From: an uncultured Pedobacter sp.
GTDB taxonomy: Bacteria; Bacteroidota; Bacteroidia; Sphingobacteriales; Sphingobacteriaceae
Assembly: GCA_938008555.1 (NCBI GenBank)
Contig: CALLKE010000158.1
Coordinates: 1-33,303, forward strand
Reading direction: 5' to 3'
DNA: 33,303 nucleotides
Under the pieces are notes generated by a model. That model was not told the origin of the DNA. It was given only the letters and a program-made list of their open reading frames with translations, and made no database searches. Below, in pieces: positions 9,742 through 18,671 of this stretch. The stretch's first letter is position 1. Every line of letters begins with the position of its first letter. The translations under genes were made by a program, and so were the position numbers.

Positions 9742-10407
9742 ATGAATGCTCGAATAAAAGAAGCAATGGAAGCCGCCTTATCGGCTTTCGGAAAAATTAA
9801 TAACCATCATACATCTGCATTTGTTGATAAACTTGCGCTCGTATTTGATGCTGAAAAACCATATCTCGACAAGGTAGCAAGCATGGATGAGGTATTTGAT
9901 GCTGAACCAGCTTTTGAAAATTTAAGAGAAGTCTTTTTTGATTTGCTGTTGATTAATTTCTTTACAGAGGATGTCCAAAAATTAGAGGAAGACTACCTTG
10001 AATCCATGGAATGGGAAGCTATCGAGGAAGAAACGATTGAGCGTGGTACTGAACTTCTTAATGTATTGCTGTACTTAAAGGAGTGTGACGACGAGGACAT
10101 TGAACCAGAGTTAGAAGATTTCTTAAAAGAATTTTTATTAGTTGACGAAGATGAGTTTCAGGATGAGCATCGCATTTATGAAGATGTAATTGCAAATCAA
10201 ATACTGGTAGACAGCTCATTGGAAGAATTAGCGAAAGTAGCGAAGACGCTTCCTCAAACTTCCGAATTAAAAGAATTATTTTATCCAATAGTTGGTTTCT
10301 TTAGAGATCAACAACCCGATCAACAGGAGTTTGAGAACTATATTAAGCATAGTGCAAATGCTAGCTTTGATGCGGCAGTATATGCTTTGTTGGTAGCCTA
10401 TAAATGA
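9742..10407 (+). CDS. Acidic hypothetical protein
   Basis: A 221-residue soluble protein, strongly acidic in the middle (many D/E between about residues 75 and 145) and apparently helical. There is no signal peptide, transmembrane segment or catalytic motif that I recognise. The reading frame is clean and its stop lies 25 bases before the DUF4199 gene on the same strand, so the two are probably co-transcribed. It sits in a block of envelope and housekeeping genes, which says little about its role. The start at 9742 is the first in-frame ATG, followed by a plausible helical N-terminus. I assign no function. Confidence 0.75.
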   Translation: MNARIKEAMEAALSAFGKINNHHTSAFVDKLALVFDAEKPYLDKVASMDEVFDAEPAFENLREVFFDLLLINFFTEDVQKLEEDYLESMEWEAIEEETIERGTELLNVLLYLKECDDEDIEPELEDFLKEFLLVDEDEFQDEHRIYEDVIANQILVDSSLEELAKVAKTLPQTSELKELFYPIVGFFRDQQPDQQEFENYIKHSANASFDAAVYALLVAYK

Positions 10408-10432
10408 AGATTCACCAAATTCAACAATAAAT

Positions 10433-11008
10433 ATGGAACCAATTTCAAAACGAGTAGATCTCAAACAAATGGCAACGCTTAATGGCCTTGTTTTGGGAGC
10501 GATTGATACAGCCATCTTTTTACTGGTATTCTATCTCATGCCCAATCTGATGGCTTCATTTGTGTTCAAGACTATTCAAACTTTATTTGGCTTAGCACTT
10601 GTCATTTATTTTTGTTTGGATATGCGAAAGAAGATGGGTGGATACTGGTCGTTTAGAGAAGCTTTGACAGGGATATTTATCCTCCTATTTAAATCTGCAA
10701 TGGTTTTATTTCTCTTTACGCTCATCTTTGGAAAGTTTATCGATCATTCGTATCCTGTCAAGATGAAAGAATTAGTAGTTGCCAAATCGACTGAAATGAC
10801 GAAACAATGGGGGGTAATAAGCCAGGATAAAGTGGATGAATTGGATGCGAGTCTCGAAAAACGATTAAACCCCAGTTTAGCAGATGTGTGTAAGAGTGTA
10901 TGTATGATGGCAATTATGTATTTTATCGGTGCTTTGATACTTGCGGCTATCTTCAAAAAAGAAAGGCCCATTACCGGTTTGCCTACTCAAGATGAGTCAT
11001 TGAATTAA
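10433..11008 (+). CDS. DUF4199 family membrane protein
   Basis: A 191-residue integral membrane protein with four predicted helices at about residues 14-36, 38-60, 75-98 and 153-173. A soluble lysine-rich loop lies between helices 3 and 4. The layout and the opening (a short polar segment, then MATLNGLVLGAID) fit DUF4199, a Bacteroidota family of unknown function often found beside a GT2 glycosyltransferase gene, as here. It follows the acidic hypothetical gene closely and ends at a strong terminator-like hairpin, so the glycosyltransferase downstream should have its own promoter. Confidence 0.8.
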   Translation: MEPISKRVDLKQMATLNGLVLGAIDTAIFLLVFYLMPNLMASFVFKTIQTLFGLALVIYFCLDMRKKMGGYWSFREALTGIFILLFKSAMVLFLFTLIFGKFIDHSYPVKMKELVVAKSTEMTKQWGVISQDKVDELDASLEKRLNPSLADVCKSVCMMAIMYFIGALILAAIFKKERPITGLPTQDESLN

Positions 11009-11017
11009 AATAAATTT

Positions 11018-11067
11018 ACGCACGATTTTGTCAGTCTTATTGATCAAATTCGTGCGTTTTTCTTTTT
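11018..11067 (+). terminator. Rho-independent terminator
   Basis: Arms 11018-11030 and 11045-11057 pair over 13 bases with one mismatch around a 14-base loop, and a T-rich run (11057-11067) follows. It lies ten bases after the DUF4199 stop and separates that transcript from the glycosyltransferase gene. Confidence 0.85.
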
Positions 11068-11093
11068 GAAGAATTTACGTTTTAAAAACCTCG

Positions 11094-12044
11094 ATGGATA
11101 TATCAGTAGTTGTACCTCTATATAATGAGGCTGAATCTTTGCCAGAATTAACGGCATGGATTGAGCGGGTGATGAATGAGCATCAATTTAGCTATGAACT
11201 CATTTTGGTGGATGATGGTAGCATGGATGCTTCATGGATGGTCATTGAAGCTTTGAAAGCAAAGAACTCAAATATTGTTGGTATCAAATTTCGCCGTAAC
11301 TATGGGAAGTCAGCGGCTTTAAATATAGGTTTTGAAGCTGCTGTGGGTGAAGTGATCATAACGATGGATGCTGATCTTCAAGATAGTCCGGACGAAATAC
11401 CGGAATTATATCGCCGAATTACTCAAGATAGCTACGATTTAGTTTCAGGATGGAAACAAAAACGGCATGATCCGCTGACGAAAACCATACCCACTAAGCT
11501 ATTTAATCAGGTGACCAGGTGGATGTCTGGCATTCACAACTTGCACGACTTTAACTGTGGGTTAAAAGCATATCGAAAAGAGCTTATCAAAAGTGTCGAA
11601 GTATATGGCGAGATGCATCGATATATACCTGTCATAGCCAAGTGGGCTGGGTTTACGCGTATTGACGAGCAGGTAGTTGCACATTATCCACGTAAGTACG
11701 GGGTAACTAAATTTGGTTTTAGTCGCTTCGTGAATGGTTTTTTAGACCTGCTTTCCATTTTTTTTGTCGGTAAGTTCAGTAAGCGCCCGATGCATTTTTT
11801 TGGCACTTTCGGTGTACTAAGCTTCATGACTGGTTTTATCATGTCCATTTGGATTATGGTCGATAAGCTGATCGCTATTGCTGAAGGAGTTAAATATCGG
11901 AATGCAACTGATCAGCCTCTTTTTTACATTGCGTTAGTGGCAGTGGTTGTAGGCTTCCAATTATTTTTAACGGGTTTTGTAGCCGAGCTCATATCGCGCA
12001 ATGCTCCCGAGCGTAATTCTTATCAAATTGAAAAAACAATCTAG
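11094..12044 (+). CDS. GT2 family glycosyltransferase with two C-terminal transmembrane helices (DPM/GtrB-like)
   Basis: A 316-residue family 2 glycosyltransferase, probably transferring a sugar from a nucleotide donor to a polyprenyl phosphate at the inner membrane. The catalytic domain starts with ISVVVPLYNEAESLPEL. It contains D40-D41-G-S and the metal-binding D92-A-D94 in MDADLQD, followed by GLKAYR and HRYIP. Two hydrophobic segments (about 234-256 and 276-299) near the C-terminus match the DPM1/GtrB/ArnC-like architecture. The family assignment is secure; sugar and acceptor cannot be read from sequence. The next glycosyltransferase starts 43 bases downstream, so the two may act in the same glycan pathway. 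Confidence 0.92.
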   Translation: MDISVVVPLYNEAESLPELTAWIERVMNEHQFSYELILVDDGSMDASWMVIEALKAKNSNIVGIKFRRNYGKSAALNIGFEAAVGEVIITMDADLQDSPDEIPELYRRITQDSYDLVSGWKQKRHDPLTKTIPTKLFNQVTRWMSGIHNLHDFNCGLKAYRKELIKSVEVYGEMHRYIPVIAKWAGFTRIDEQVVAHYPRKYGVTKFGFSRFVNGFLDLLSIFFVGKFSKRPMHFFGTFGVLSFMTGFIMSIWIMVDKLIAIAEGVKYRNATDQPLFYIALVAVVVGFQLFLTGFVAELISRNAPERNSYQIEKTI

Positions 12045-12087
12045 TCTGACGAATTTTAGTTCTTCTAGAGAAAATCGTCGGAGTGAT

Positions 12088-13053
12088 ATGATGCTTTTCT
12101 CCATTATCATTCCACTATATAATCGGCCAGAAGAAATAGATCAATTGCTGTATACATTAACTCAGCAGACATACACCCATTTTGAAGTATTGGTGATCGA
12201 AGATGGTTCTACGGATGATGCAAAAAGTATTGTTGAAAGCTATCAGGAGCAGTTGGCTGTACATTATCATGTAAAGAAAAATGAAGGTCAGGGTTTTGCT
12301 AGAAATGATGGATTTAAAAGAGCCAAGGGGGATTATTTTATCATCTTCGATTCCGATTGCTTGATCCCTAGAAATTATTTAGAGATAGTACATAGCTACT
12401 TACTAAAACATAAGTTAGATGTGTACGGTGGGCCTGATGCAGCGCATGAATCCTTTACACCTCTACAAAAAGCCATTAGCTACTCTATGACCTCGCCGCT
12501 AACAACGGGAGGAATTAGAGGAAACAAAAAACATATTGGATCTTTTCATCCCCGTAGTTTTAATATGGGATTCTCACGTGAGGTTTGGGAAAAAACAGGA
12601 GGATTTATATCCACAAACATGGGAGAGGATATTGAATTTAGTCTTCGTGCACGTGCAATGGGCTTTAAGGTAGGCTTGATATCTGATGCATTTTTGTACC
12701 ATAAACGACGTGTAAATTTCAAACAGTTTTATCAACAAATACACTCTTTTGGTAGAACCCGTATTAAAATTTATAAGCAATTCCCTACTGAACTTAAGCT
12801 CGTACATCTTTTTCCTGTTTTTTTTGTTTTTTTTCTGCTGGCAACACTGATTTTAAATAGTATTGATCACTTTTTTGCCGAGTTTTGCAACTCCTTTTTA
12901 GCTATTTATATACTGCTTATATTTTTTCATTCGTGGAGTAAAAATAAATCTGCCAAGGTTGCATTTTTGAGCATAGCTGCAGCATTTGTACAACTAGTGG
13001 CTTATGGTCTAGGTTTTATACAAGACTTTTGGAGATATATCATTTTAAAATAA
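12088..13053 (+). CDS. GT2 family glycosyltransferase, membrane-anchored
   Basis: Family 2 glycosyltransferase with FSIIIPLYNRPEE, the nucleotide-binding EDGS, the metal-binding DSD and a late GED-type motif (MGEDIEFSLRARAMG), all of a GT-A fold. Three hydrophobic stretches near the C-terminus place it at the membrane. I take ATG 12088 as the start (12091 is equally possible), because GGAG at 12080-12083 is a good ribosome-binding site and the catalytic fold begins at once. An in-frame ATG at 12001 would add 29 non-conserved residues overlapping the previous gene. It lies eight bases upstream of a membrane protein gene and is probably co-transcribed with it. Donor and acceptor are unknown. 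Confidence 0.9.
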   Translation: MMLFSIIIPLYNRPEEIDQLLYTLTQQTYTHFEVLVIEDGSTDDAKSIVESYQEQLAVHYHVKKNEGQGFARNDGFKRAKGDYFIIFDSDCLIPRNYLEIVHSYLLKHKLDVYGGPDAAHESFTPLQKAISYSMTSPLTTGGIRGNKKHIGSFHPRSFNMGFSREVWEKTGGFISTNMGEDIEFSLRARAMGFKVGLISDAFLYHKRRVNFKQFYQQIHSFGRTRIKIYKQFPTELKLVHLFPVFFVFFLLATLILNSIDHFFAEFCNSFLAIYILLIFFHSWSKNKSAKVAFLSIAAAFVQLVAYGLGFIQDFWRYIILK

Positions 13054-13060
13054 AAAAAAT

Positions 13061-13831
13061 ATGGATAAACACTTCTTTTTAGGAGAAATTATCGCCGATG
13101 CATGGGCCTTAGCGAAAAAAAATATTTGGATAATTATGGGTTTCACGGCTATCCAGTTTATTGTAATTCTAGGAACATTTTTACTGACAGGAGTTTTTGG
13201 CCAAAAAGGTAATATGGCATTAATTCAAAATGTAATTGTGGGTTTAGTAGATGCATTTTTTACGGTGGCTATTTATCAAGTTTTTTTTAAGCTCATCGAT
13301 GAAGATGGAGACCCTGAATTTCCTGACTTTATACCCAGTGTAGTGAAGGCATTAAACTTTATGGTCGTAAAACTTCTTACAAGCCTTTTTGTTATTTTCA
13401 TTCTTGCCTCTGTTGCTGCTATCTACTTTTTTAATTCACCACAAATTAATACGACTGACTTAATAAGCTGGAAAAATATCCCATTATTGATATGCATTTT
13501 AGTGCCTGTTATCTATGTTTCAATTAGAATGTCTTTTGTTGTTTGTTTCATTGTTGATCAAGATTCAGGAGTACTAGAAGCAATCCGACAAAGCTGGATG
13601 ATCACGAAAGGGCATTTCAGATTTTTACTTCTTTTATTTACAGTGATTTTAGGGGTTAATATGCTGGGAGCAATGGCCCTTTTTATAGGATTGCTGTTTA
13701 CGGTTCCCTTGTCTAGCTTAATGATGATTGTCGCTTACCGTCAAATGGTTAATAGCTATGCTGATGACGAGGACGAAGTTTTGATAGATGATATAGATAA
13801 AACAGATGAGTCTAAAAGCAGCATTGAGTAA
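13061..13831 (+). CDS. Polytopic membrane protein of unknown function
   Basis: A 256-residue protein with about six transmembrane segments (roughly 22-44, 57-76, 101-125, 139-160, 186-207 and 209-232) and a strongly acidic C-terminal tail. The spread of helices and the GVLEAIRQSWMITKGHF segment before a hydrophobic pair resemble DUF975 or glycerophosphodiesterase membrane-domain families, but no catalytic motif is visible. It starts eight bases after the glycosyltransferase stop and overlaps the next gene by 26 bases, so it sits in the middle of an operon. I assign no function. Confidence 0.8.
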   Translation: MDKHFFLGEIIADAWALAKKNIWIIMGFTAIQFIVILGTFLLTGVFGQKGNMALIQNVIVGLVDAFFTVAIYQVFFKLIDEDGDPEFPDFIPSVVKALNFMVVKLLTSLFVIFILASVAAIYFFNSPQINTTDLISWKNIPLLICILVPVIYVSIRMSFVVCFIVDQDSGVLEAIRQSWMITKGHFRFLLLLFTVILGVNMLGAMALFIGLLFTVPLSSLMMIVAYRQMVNSYADDEDEVLIDDIDKTDESKSSIE

Positions 13832-15305
13832 ATCATTTGCTGCCTTTGTGGTATGGCAAATGAATAATTGGAAGAGTAATGCTGTAGCAAGGCAGGACCG
13901 GGTACTTAAAAAATTGGTGAATCAGGCTAAGTATACTGCTTTTGGCATCAATCATTCATTTACTAGCATTAGATCTTATCAGGATTTTAAGAAACAAGTC
14001 CCCATCCGAGATTATGAAGACCTTCGTCCATATATTGATCGTATGGTGCGTGGAGAAGAAAACATACTTTGGCCAGCCAAGCCCATGTATTTTGCCAAAA
14101 CATCAGGCACTACCTCAGGGATAAAATACATTCCTATATCAAAAGAGTCGATGCCAGAGCATATCAAAGCAGCCCGAAATGCATTGTTATGTTACATCCA
14201 CGAAACAGGCAAAGCTGATTTTCTAGATGGTAAAATGATTTTTTTGCAGGGAAGCCCCACTTTAGAAGAAAAAAAAGGTGTTCATATTGGTCGATTATCT
14301 GGTATTGTCGCACATCACGTGCCGGGCTATCTACAAAAAAATAGGATGCCGTCCCATCAAACCAATTGTATGGAAGATTGGGAGCAGAAAGTAGATGCGA
14401 TTGTTGATGAAACGCTGCATGAAGATATGCGTCTTATTTCGGGGATTCCACCTTGGATTCAAATGTATTTTGATCGTCTTTCAATACGATCAGGAGGTAA
14501 GAAAATAAAAGACATTTTTAAAAATTTTCATCTATTAGTTTATGGTGGGGTTAATTTTGAGCCATACCGCACGCGTCTAGAAGAATCTATTGGTAAAAAA
14601 ATCGATACTATAGAGACTTACCCTGCTTCAGAGGGTTTTATTGCTTTTCAAGATTCCCAGAAAGAAAAGGGATTATTATTACTAGTTGATTCCGGAATAT
14701 TTTATGAATTTATTCCCACCGAGGAATACTTCGATGAAAATCCATCTCGATTATCACTGGCAGAGGTTGAGTTAGATAAAAACTATGCACTTATTCTCAA
14801 TACAAATGCCGGCCTCTGGGGATATAGTATTGGAGATACGATCAAGTTCGTCTCAAAAAATCCTTATCGACTTCTCGTTACAGGGCGAATTAAGCACTAT
14901 ATATCTGCTTTTGGAGAGCATGTGATCGGGGAAGAAGTGGAGCATGCCTTATTGGCTGTTGCGAATGAAGAAGGTGTGAAGATTACTGAATTTACAGTTG
15001 CTCCGCAGGTGAACCCGCCAGAAGGTGGTTTACCATATCACGAATGGTTCGTAGAATTTGTGAAGGGTCCTGAAGATTTAACTGCTTTTGCAAATAAGGT
15101 CGATGCCGAACTTCAAAGAAAGAATGTGTATTACCTGGATTTGATTGAAGGAAAAGTCTTGAGGCCCTTGTTAATAAGAAGTTTAAAACCCAATTCATTT
15201 ATTGATTATATGCGATCGCAAGGTAAACTTGGTGGACAAAATAAAGTACCCCGTCTATCCAATGACAGAAAAATAGCAAAAGAATTGAAGTCCTATATCT
15301 TGTAG
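13806..15305 (+). CDS. GH3 auxin-responsive promoter family protein (acyl-adenylating enzyme)
   Basis: A 499-residue member of the bacterial GH3 family. It belongs to the acyl-adenylate superfamily, whose plant members conjugate amino acids to carboxylic acids; substrates of the Bacteroidota members are not established. The ATP-binding motif is S100-G-T-T-S-G105 in FAKTSGTTSGIKYIP. Other hallmarks are LVYGGVNFEPYR, ETYPASEGF, WGYSIGDTIKF and TGRIKHYISAFGEHV. The start at 13806 lies inside the end of the previous gene but is supported by the family-typical opening KAALSKSFAAFVV. The overlap implies translational coupling. The TAnnTTTG element at 15353 lies after its stop and belongs to dxr. 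Confidence 0.9.
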   Translation: MSLKAALSKSFAAFVVWQMNNWKSNAVARQDRVLKKLVNQAKYTAFGINHSFTSIRSYQDFKKQVPIRDYEDLRPYIDRMVRGEENILWPAKPMYFAKTSGTTSGIKYIPISKESMPEHIKAARNALLCYIHETGKADFLDGKMIFLQGSPTLEEKKGVHIGRLSGIVAHHVPGYLQKNRMPSHQTNCMEDWEQKVDAIVDETLHEDMRLISGIPPWIQMYFDRLSIRSGGKKIKDIFKNFHLLVYGGVNFEPYRTRLEESIGKKIDTIETYPASEGFIAFQDSQKEKGLLLLVDSGIFYEFIPTEEYFDENPSRLSLAEVELDKNYALILNTNAGLWGYSIGDTIKFVSKNPYRLLVTGRIKHYISAFGEHVIGEEVEHALLAVANEEGVKITEFTVAPQVNPPEGGLPYHEWFVEFVKGPEDLTAFANKVDAELQRKNVYYLDLIEGKVLRPLLIRSLKPNSFIDYMRSQGKLGGQNKVPRLSNDRKIAKELKSYIL

Positions 15306-15352
15306 TATTTGAAGACAGCTTAGGAATAATTAATACAAAGCATATAATGTGC

Positions 15353-15360
15353 TACCTTTG
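15353..15360 (+). promoter_or_regulatory. Bacteroidota-type -7 promoter element upstream of dxr
   Basis: TACCTTTG followed by C is an exact match to TAnnTTTG and lies in the only sizeable gap between the GH3 gene and dxr. A -33 TTTG at about 20 bases upstream is not evident, so it is supported mainly by the -7 motif and its position. It would drive dxr-rseP-hscB. Confidence 0.5.
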
Positions 15361-15455
15361 CATTATTTAATTGAAAAAGCAATTAGCTCCCGTGAAATTT
15401 TTGTTGCGGATTAGTGGATTCAATTTACTCTAAAACAAATAGAACATGCAAACCA

Positions 15456-16631
15456 ATGTATAAAAAACAAAATGGCATCCGTTATGTGGCCATATTAGGC
15501 TCTACAGGAAGTATTGGTACACAAGCACTAGAAGTAATTCGCGAACATGCCTGTCAGTTTAAAGTTTCAGTACTAACGGCTTATTCAAACGCTCAACTAT
15601 TAATTGAGCAAGCTTTAGAGTTTAAGCCAAGGTGGGTAGTGATTCGTGATGAAAGCAAATATGAACAAGTAAAAGAAGCTTTAAATAATACTTGTACCGA
15701 TGTGCTTTGTGGAGCAAATAACCTGAACGATGTAGTTACCGCACCTGATATTGATATTGTATTGACTGCCATTGTTGGCTTTGCAGGATTACAACCTACG
15801 ATAGCAGCTATTAAAGCAGGAAAAGATATTGCTTTAGCAAATAAAGAAACGCTCGTGGTCGCTGGCGAGCTAATTACTAATCTAGCTAGGAAGCATCAAG
15901 CCAGAATACTGCCAGTCGATTCTGAGCATTCGGCTATTTTTCAGTGCTTAATTGGTGAAGAAAATAATCCTGTTGAAAAAATCTATCTAACAGCTTCCGG
16001 TGGCCCTTTTCGTGGGAAAGACACACTTTTTTTATCATCTGTAACTAAAGCGCAAGCTTTAAGACATCCTAATTGGGTGATGGGCGCCAAGATCACGGTC
16101 GACTCTGCTACGTTGATGAATAAAGGTTTAGAGGTTATTGAAGCAAGATGGCTGTTCAATCTAGATGTTGCTCAGATTGATGTGATCGTGCATCCGCAAT
16201 CTATTGTACATTCACTTGTTCAGTTTCAGGATGGATCGATTAAAGCACAGCTAGGTCTGCCAGATATGAAATTGCCTATTCAGTATGCTTTGGGATATCC
16301 GAATCGGATGGCAAATAGCTTTTCGAGATTTAGCTTTATGGATTACCCAAGTCTTACGTTTGAGCAGGCAGATACTACTACGTTTAGAAATTTAGCATTG
16401 GCTTTTGAAGCTTTGCAATCGGGTGGTAATATGCCTTGTGTGATTAATGCTGCCAACGAAATTGCTGTGGCAGAGTTTTTGAACAATCAATTAGGTTTTT
16501 TGCAGATGAGTGATGTGATTGAAGAATGTATGAGCAAGATAGCCTTTGTAAAAGAACCTTCTTTAGAAGATTATTTACAAACAGATCAGGAAACACGTGT
16601 GTATGCACAGGAACTGGTAAGTAGACTTTAA
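15456..16631 (+). CDS. dxr: 1-deoxy-D-xylulose 5-phosphate reductoisomerase
   Basis: DXR converts 1-deoxyxylulose 5-phosphate to 2-C-methylerythritol 4-phosphate with NADPH, the committed step of the non-mevalonate isoprenoid pathway and the target of fosmidomycin. Starting at ATG 15456 gives 391 residues, the usual length. Signatures are the NADPH loop VAILGSTGSIGTQALEVI, ALANKETLVVAGE, PVDSEHSAIFQ (metal ligands D and E), LTASGGPFRG and DSATLMNKGLEVIEA. A GTG at 15414 in the same frame would add 14 poorly conserved residues and is less likely. rseP follows after 38 bases, a common dxr-rseP pairing in Bacteroidota. Confidence 0.96.
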   Translation: MYKKQNGIRYVAILGSTGSIGTQALEVIREHACQFKVSVLTAYSNAQLLIEQALEFKPRWVVIRDESKYEQVKEALNNTCTDVLCGANNLNDVVTAPDIDIVLTAIVGFAGLQPTIAAIKAGKDIALANKETLVVAGELITNLARKHQARILPVDSEHSAIFQCLIGEENNPVEKIYLTASGGPFRGKDTLFLSSVTKAQALRHPNWVMGAKITVDSATLMNKGLEVIEARWLFNLDVAQIDVIVHPQSIVHSLVQFQDGSIKAQLGLPDMKLPIQYALGYPNRMANSFSRFSFMDYPSLTFEQADTTTFRNLALAFEALQSGGNMPCVINAANEIAVAEFLNNQLGFLQMSDVIEECMSKIAFVKEPSLEDYLQTDQETRVYAQELVSRL

Positions 16632-16669
16632 ATAAAAAATAACAAACTAAACTTTAGAATAAACATAGT

Positions 16670-17989
16670 ATGGATGGATTAGTTATGGCAGGACAACTGC
16701 TACTTGGTTTATCAATTTTGATCATTTTGCATGAACTAGGGCATTTTTTAGCAGCTCGAGCATTCGGAATAAAAGTTGAAAAGTTTTATCTCTTTTTTGA
16801 TGCGTGGGGTTTTAAACTTATACATTTCAATTACAAAGGATGTGAGTATGGAATTGGTTGGTTGCCTTTAGGTGGTTATGTTAAAATTGCAGGAATGATT
16901 GATGAATCGATGGATACTGAACAATTAGCAGGCCCGCCACAACCTTGGGAATTTCGTTCTAAACCTGCTTGGCAGCGACTTATTGTCATGCTTGGTGGCG
17001 TAACTGTGAATATTATTTTAGGGATCTTCATATTTTGGATGCTCACCTTCAAGAATGGTGAGACGTATATGCCCAATGATAAACTAGTAGATGGGATTGC
17101 ACCTGGTAAAATTGGAAAAGAGATCGGCTTAGAAGCAGGAGATCGGATCCTGGCAGTAAATGGCAACTTGTTAAAACGTTTCGATGATCTTAAAAGTTCC
17201 AAAGTGTTATTGGATAATGCTGAATTAACACTGGTTCGTCGTGGAGAAACTAAGCACGTAAAAATCCCAGCGGATATTCTAGAGAAAGTATCAGATGCAG
17301 GTATCGATGAATTCGTGAAGCCTCGTTCTATCTTTAATGTTGTAGGGGTGATTAAAGGCGGGAATGCCGAGAAAGCAGGAATTAAAGCAGGTGATCATAT
17401 TGTCAGTGTAAATAATATATCCACTAAATTTTTTGATGAATTTGTTGATGAACTTCAAGCAAGTAAAAATAAGACAGCTGCCATAACAGTATTGCGTCAT
17501 ACAGATACACTCAAATTAAATATAGCTGTAACAGCTAATGGAACTATTGGCATTGAATTAAGTCAAGCTCTTCCTTCTGAAAAAATACAATATGGACTCG
17601 TGAAATCTTTACCAGTTGGAGCATCCAAAGCATGGGCTCAGTTCTCGGATAATGCCAAAGGGATAGGGAAAATTTTATCAGGTCAGCTAAAAGCAAATAA
17701 AGCTGTTACGGGCCCTATCGGGATTGCAACTATGTTTGGGAATAAAGTAAACTGGGTCAAATTTTGGACTTTAGTGGGAGTGCTATCTATGGCTCTAGCT
17801 TTGATGAATTTATTGCCGATCCCAGCATTAGATGGTGGACATGCAGTTTTTTTAGTGATTGAGATGATAAAGGGGAAGCCCTTGAGTGATAAATTTATGG
17901 AGCGAGCTCAATTAGTTGGTTTTATTATTTTAATCACTTTGATGGTTTTTGTATTTGGAAATGATATCATGAAGCATGTTCTGAACTAG
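16670..17989 (+). CDS. rseP: RIP metalloprotease RseP (site-2 protease)
   Basis: An integral inner-membrane zinc protease that cleaves transmembrane segments of its substrates, typically anti-sigma factors, as well as remnant signal peptides. The 439-residue protein has the HExxH motif H21-E-L-G-H25 in the first transmembrane helix. Two PDZ-like domains follow (about 130-215 and 220-295, with the repeated pattern G-K-I-G/AGI-K-AGD). The second catalytic motif NLLPIPALDGGH (residues 380-391) supplies the third zinc ligand D388. The terminal helix is present. It lies between dxr and hscB, and its stop TAG abuts the ATG of hscB, so the three are most likely one transcript. The physiological substrate is not evident from the window. 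Confidence 0.95.
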   Translation: MDGLVMAGQLLLGLSILIILHELGHFLAARAFGIKVEKFYLFFDAWGFKLIHFNYKGCEYGIGWLPLGGYVKIAGMIDESMDTEQLAGPPQPWEFRSKPAWQRLIVMLGGVTVNIILGIFIFWMLTFKNGETYMPNDKLVDGIAPGKIGKEIGLEAGDRILAVNGNLLKRFDDLKSSKVLLDNAELTLVRRGETKHVKIPADILEKVSDAGIDEFVKPRSIFNVVGVIKGGNAEKAGIKAGDHIVSVNNISTKFFDEFVDELQASKNKTAAITVLRHTDTLKLNIAVTANGTIGIELSQALPSEKIQYGLVKSLPVGASKAWAQFSDNAKGIGKILSGQLKANKAVTGPIGIATMFGNKVNWVKFWTLVGVLSMALALMNLLPIPALDGGHAVFLVIEMIKGKPLSDKFMERAQLVGFIILITLMVFVFGNDIMKHVLN

Positions 17990-18535
17990 ATGCCTGAAAA
18001 ATCATTGAACTATTTCGAATTGTATGAGCTTCCAATAGCTTTTAACATAGATGCTAATTTGCTTAAGAAAAAATTTTATGAATTGAGTAAACGCTATCAT
18101 CCTGACTTTTATGTCAATGAATCAGAAGATAAACAGCAAAGCGTATTGGAGCTATCAACACAAATCAATAAAGCGTATCAAGTACTTTCTGATTCACAAA
18201 AACGGGTAGAGTATATTTTAAACTTATATCAGTTGATAATTGAGGGAGACAAGTATCAATTGCCGCAGGATTTCTTGATGGAAATGATGGATGTTAATGA
18301 GGCTTTAATGGAATTAGAGCTAAATCCTGATGCTGCTATCCTAGAATCAATTAGGACTCAAATTCATGATTTGGAAAAAACTATTTCCAAAGAACTAGCT
18401 GTGTACACAGCTGTTTTTGATTCACAAAATAATCAAGGTCGTGAAAATAGCTTGTTGAAAATCAAAGATATATGGTATCGTGAAAAATATCTATTGCGAA
18501 TTCGAAATAGATTGAATATGTTTGCAGCCCGTTAA
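17990..18535 (+). CDS. hscB: Fe-S protein assembly co-chaperone HscB
   Basis: A 181-residue J-domain co-chaperone that delivers the IscU scaffold to HscA in Fe-S cluster assembly. The J-domain occupies about residues 7-75 with H37-P38-D39 in SKRYHPDFYVN. The C-terminal helical region contains the MEMMDVNEALMELE segment of the HscB C-terminal domain. The start abuts the rseP stop with no gap, and no other isc genes lie in the window. The gene's 3' end overlaps a probable promoter for the downstream tRNA. Confidence 0.93.
   Translation: MPEKSLNYFELYELPIAFNIDANLLKKKFYELSKRYHPDFYVNESEDKQQSVLELSTQINKAYQVLSDSQKRVEYILNLYQLIIEGDKYQLPQDFLMEMMDVNEALMELELNPDAAILESIRTQIHDLEKTISKELAVYTAVFDSQNNQGRENSLLKIKDIWYREKYLLRIRNRLNMFAAR
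18493..18524 (+). promoter_or_regulatory. Probable tRNA-Leu promoter inside the 3' end of hscB
   Basis: ATTG at 18493-18496, 20 bases of spacer and TATGTTTG at 18517-18524 fit the Bacteroidota housekeeping sigma consensus (TTTG, 19-21 bases, TAnnTTTG). The implied start lies about ten bases before the tRNA. This is the best complete promoter match in the window. Confidence 0.6.
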
Positions 18536-18541
18536 CCAAAT

Positions 18542-18621
18542 GCCCAGATGGCGGAATTGGTAGACGCGTCGGTCTCAAACACCGATGGGAAACCGTGCCG
18601 GTTCGACTCCGGCTCTGGGTA
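18542..18621 (+). tRNA. tRNA-Leu (anticodon CAA)
   Basis: A class II tRNA. The acceptor stem GCCCAGA pairs with TCTGGGT and the discriminator is A. The D-arm carries AATTGGTAGA, and the anticodon loop CTCAAAC gives CAA, which reads UUG. A long variable arm follows, and the T-arm loop is TTCGACT. The 3' CCA is not encoded. A terminator starts at the discriminator base. The region beyond it is filled with mobile-element relics, but I see no duplicated tRNA 3' end that would prove integration here. Confidence 0.97.
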
Positions 18622-18671
18622 CAAAGCCGTGATTAGGACAAATTTTAGTTCTAACGCGGCTTTGTTTTTTT
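18621..18671 (+). terminator. Rho-independent terminator after tRNA-Leu
   Basis: ACAAAGCCG.G.TTAG (from 18621) pairs with CTAACGCGGCTTTGT (18651-18665) with minor bulges, followed by a run of T. It ends the tRNA transcript and marks the border of the conserved block. Confidence 0.85.

Noticed and set aside
12001..12087. ATG 12001 as start of the second glycosyltransferase
   Set aside because: The extra residues overlap the previous gene and are not part of the GT2 fold; ATG 12088 has a ribosome-binding site.
15414..15455. GTG at 15414 as dxr start
   Set aside because: It adds 14 non-conserved residues; ATG 15456 gives the normal DXR N-terminus and length.
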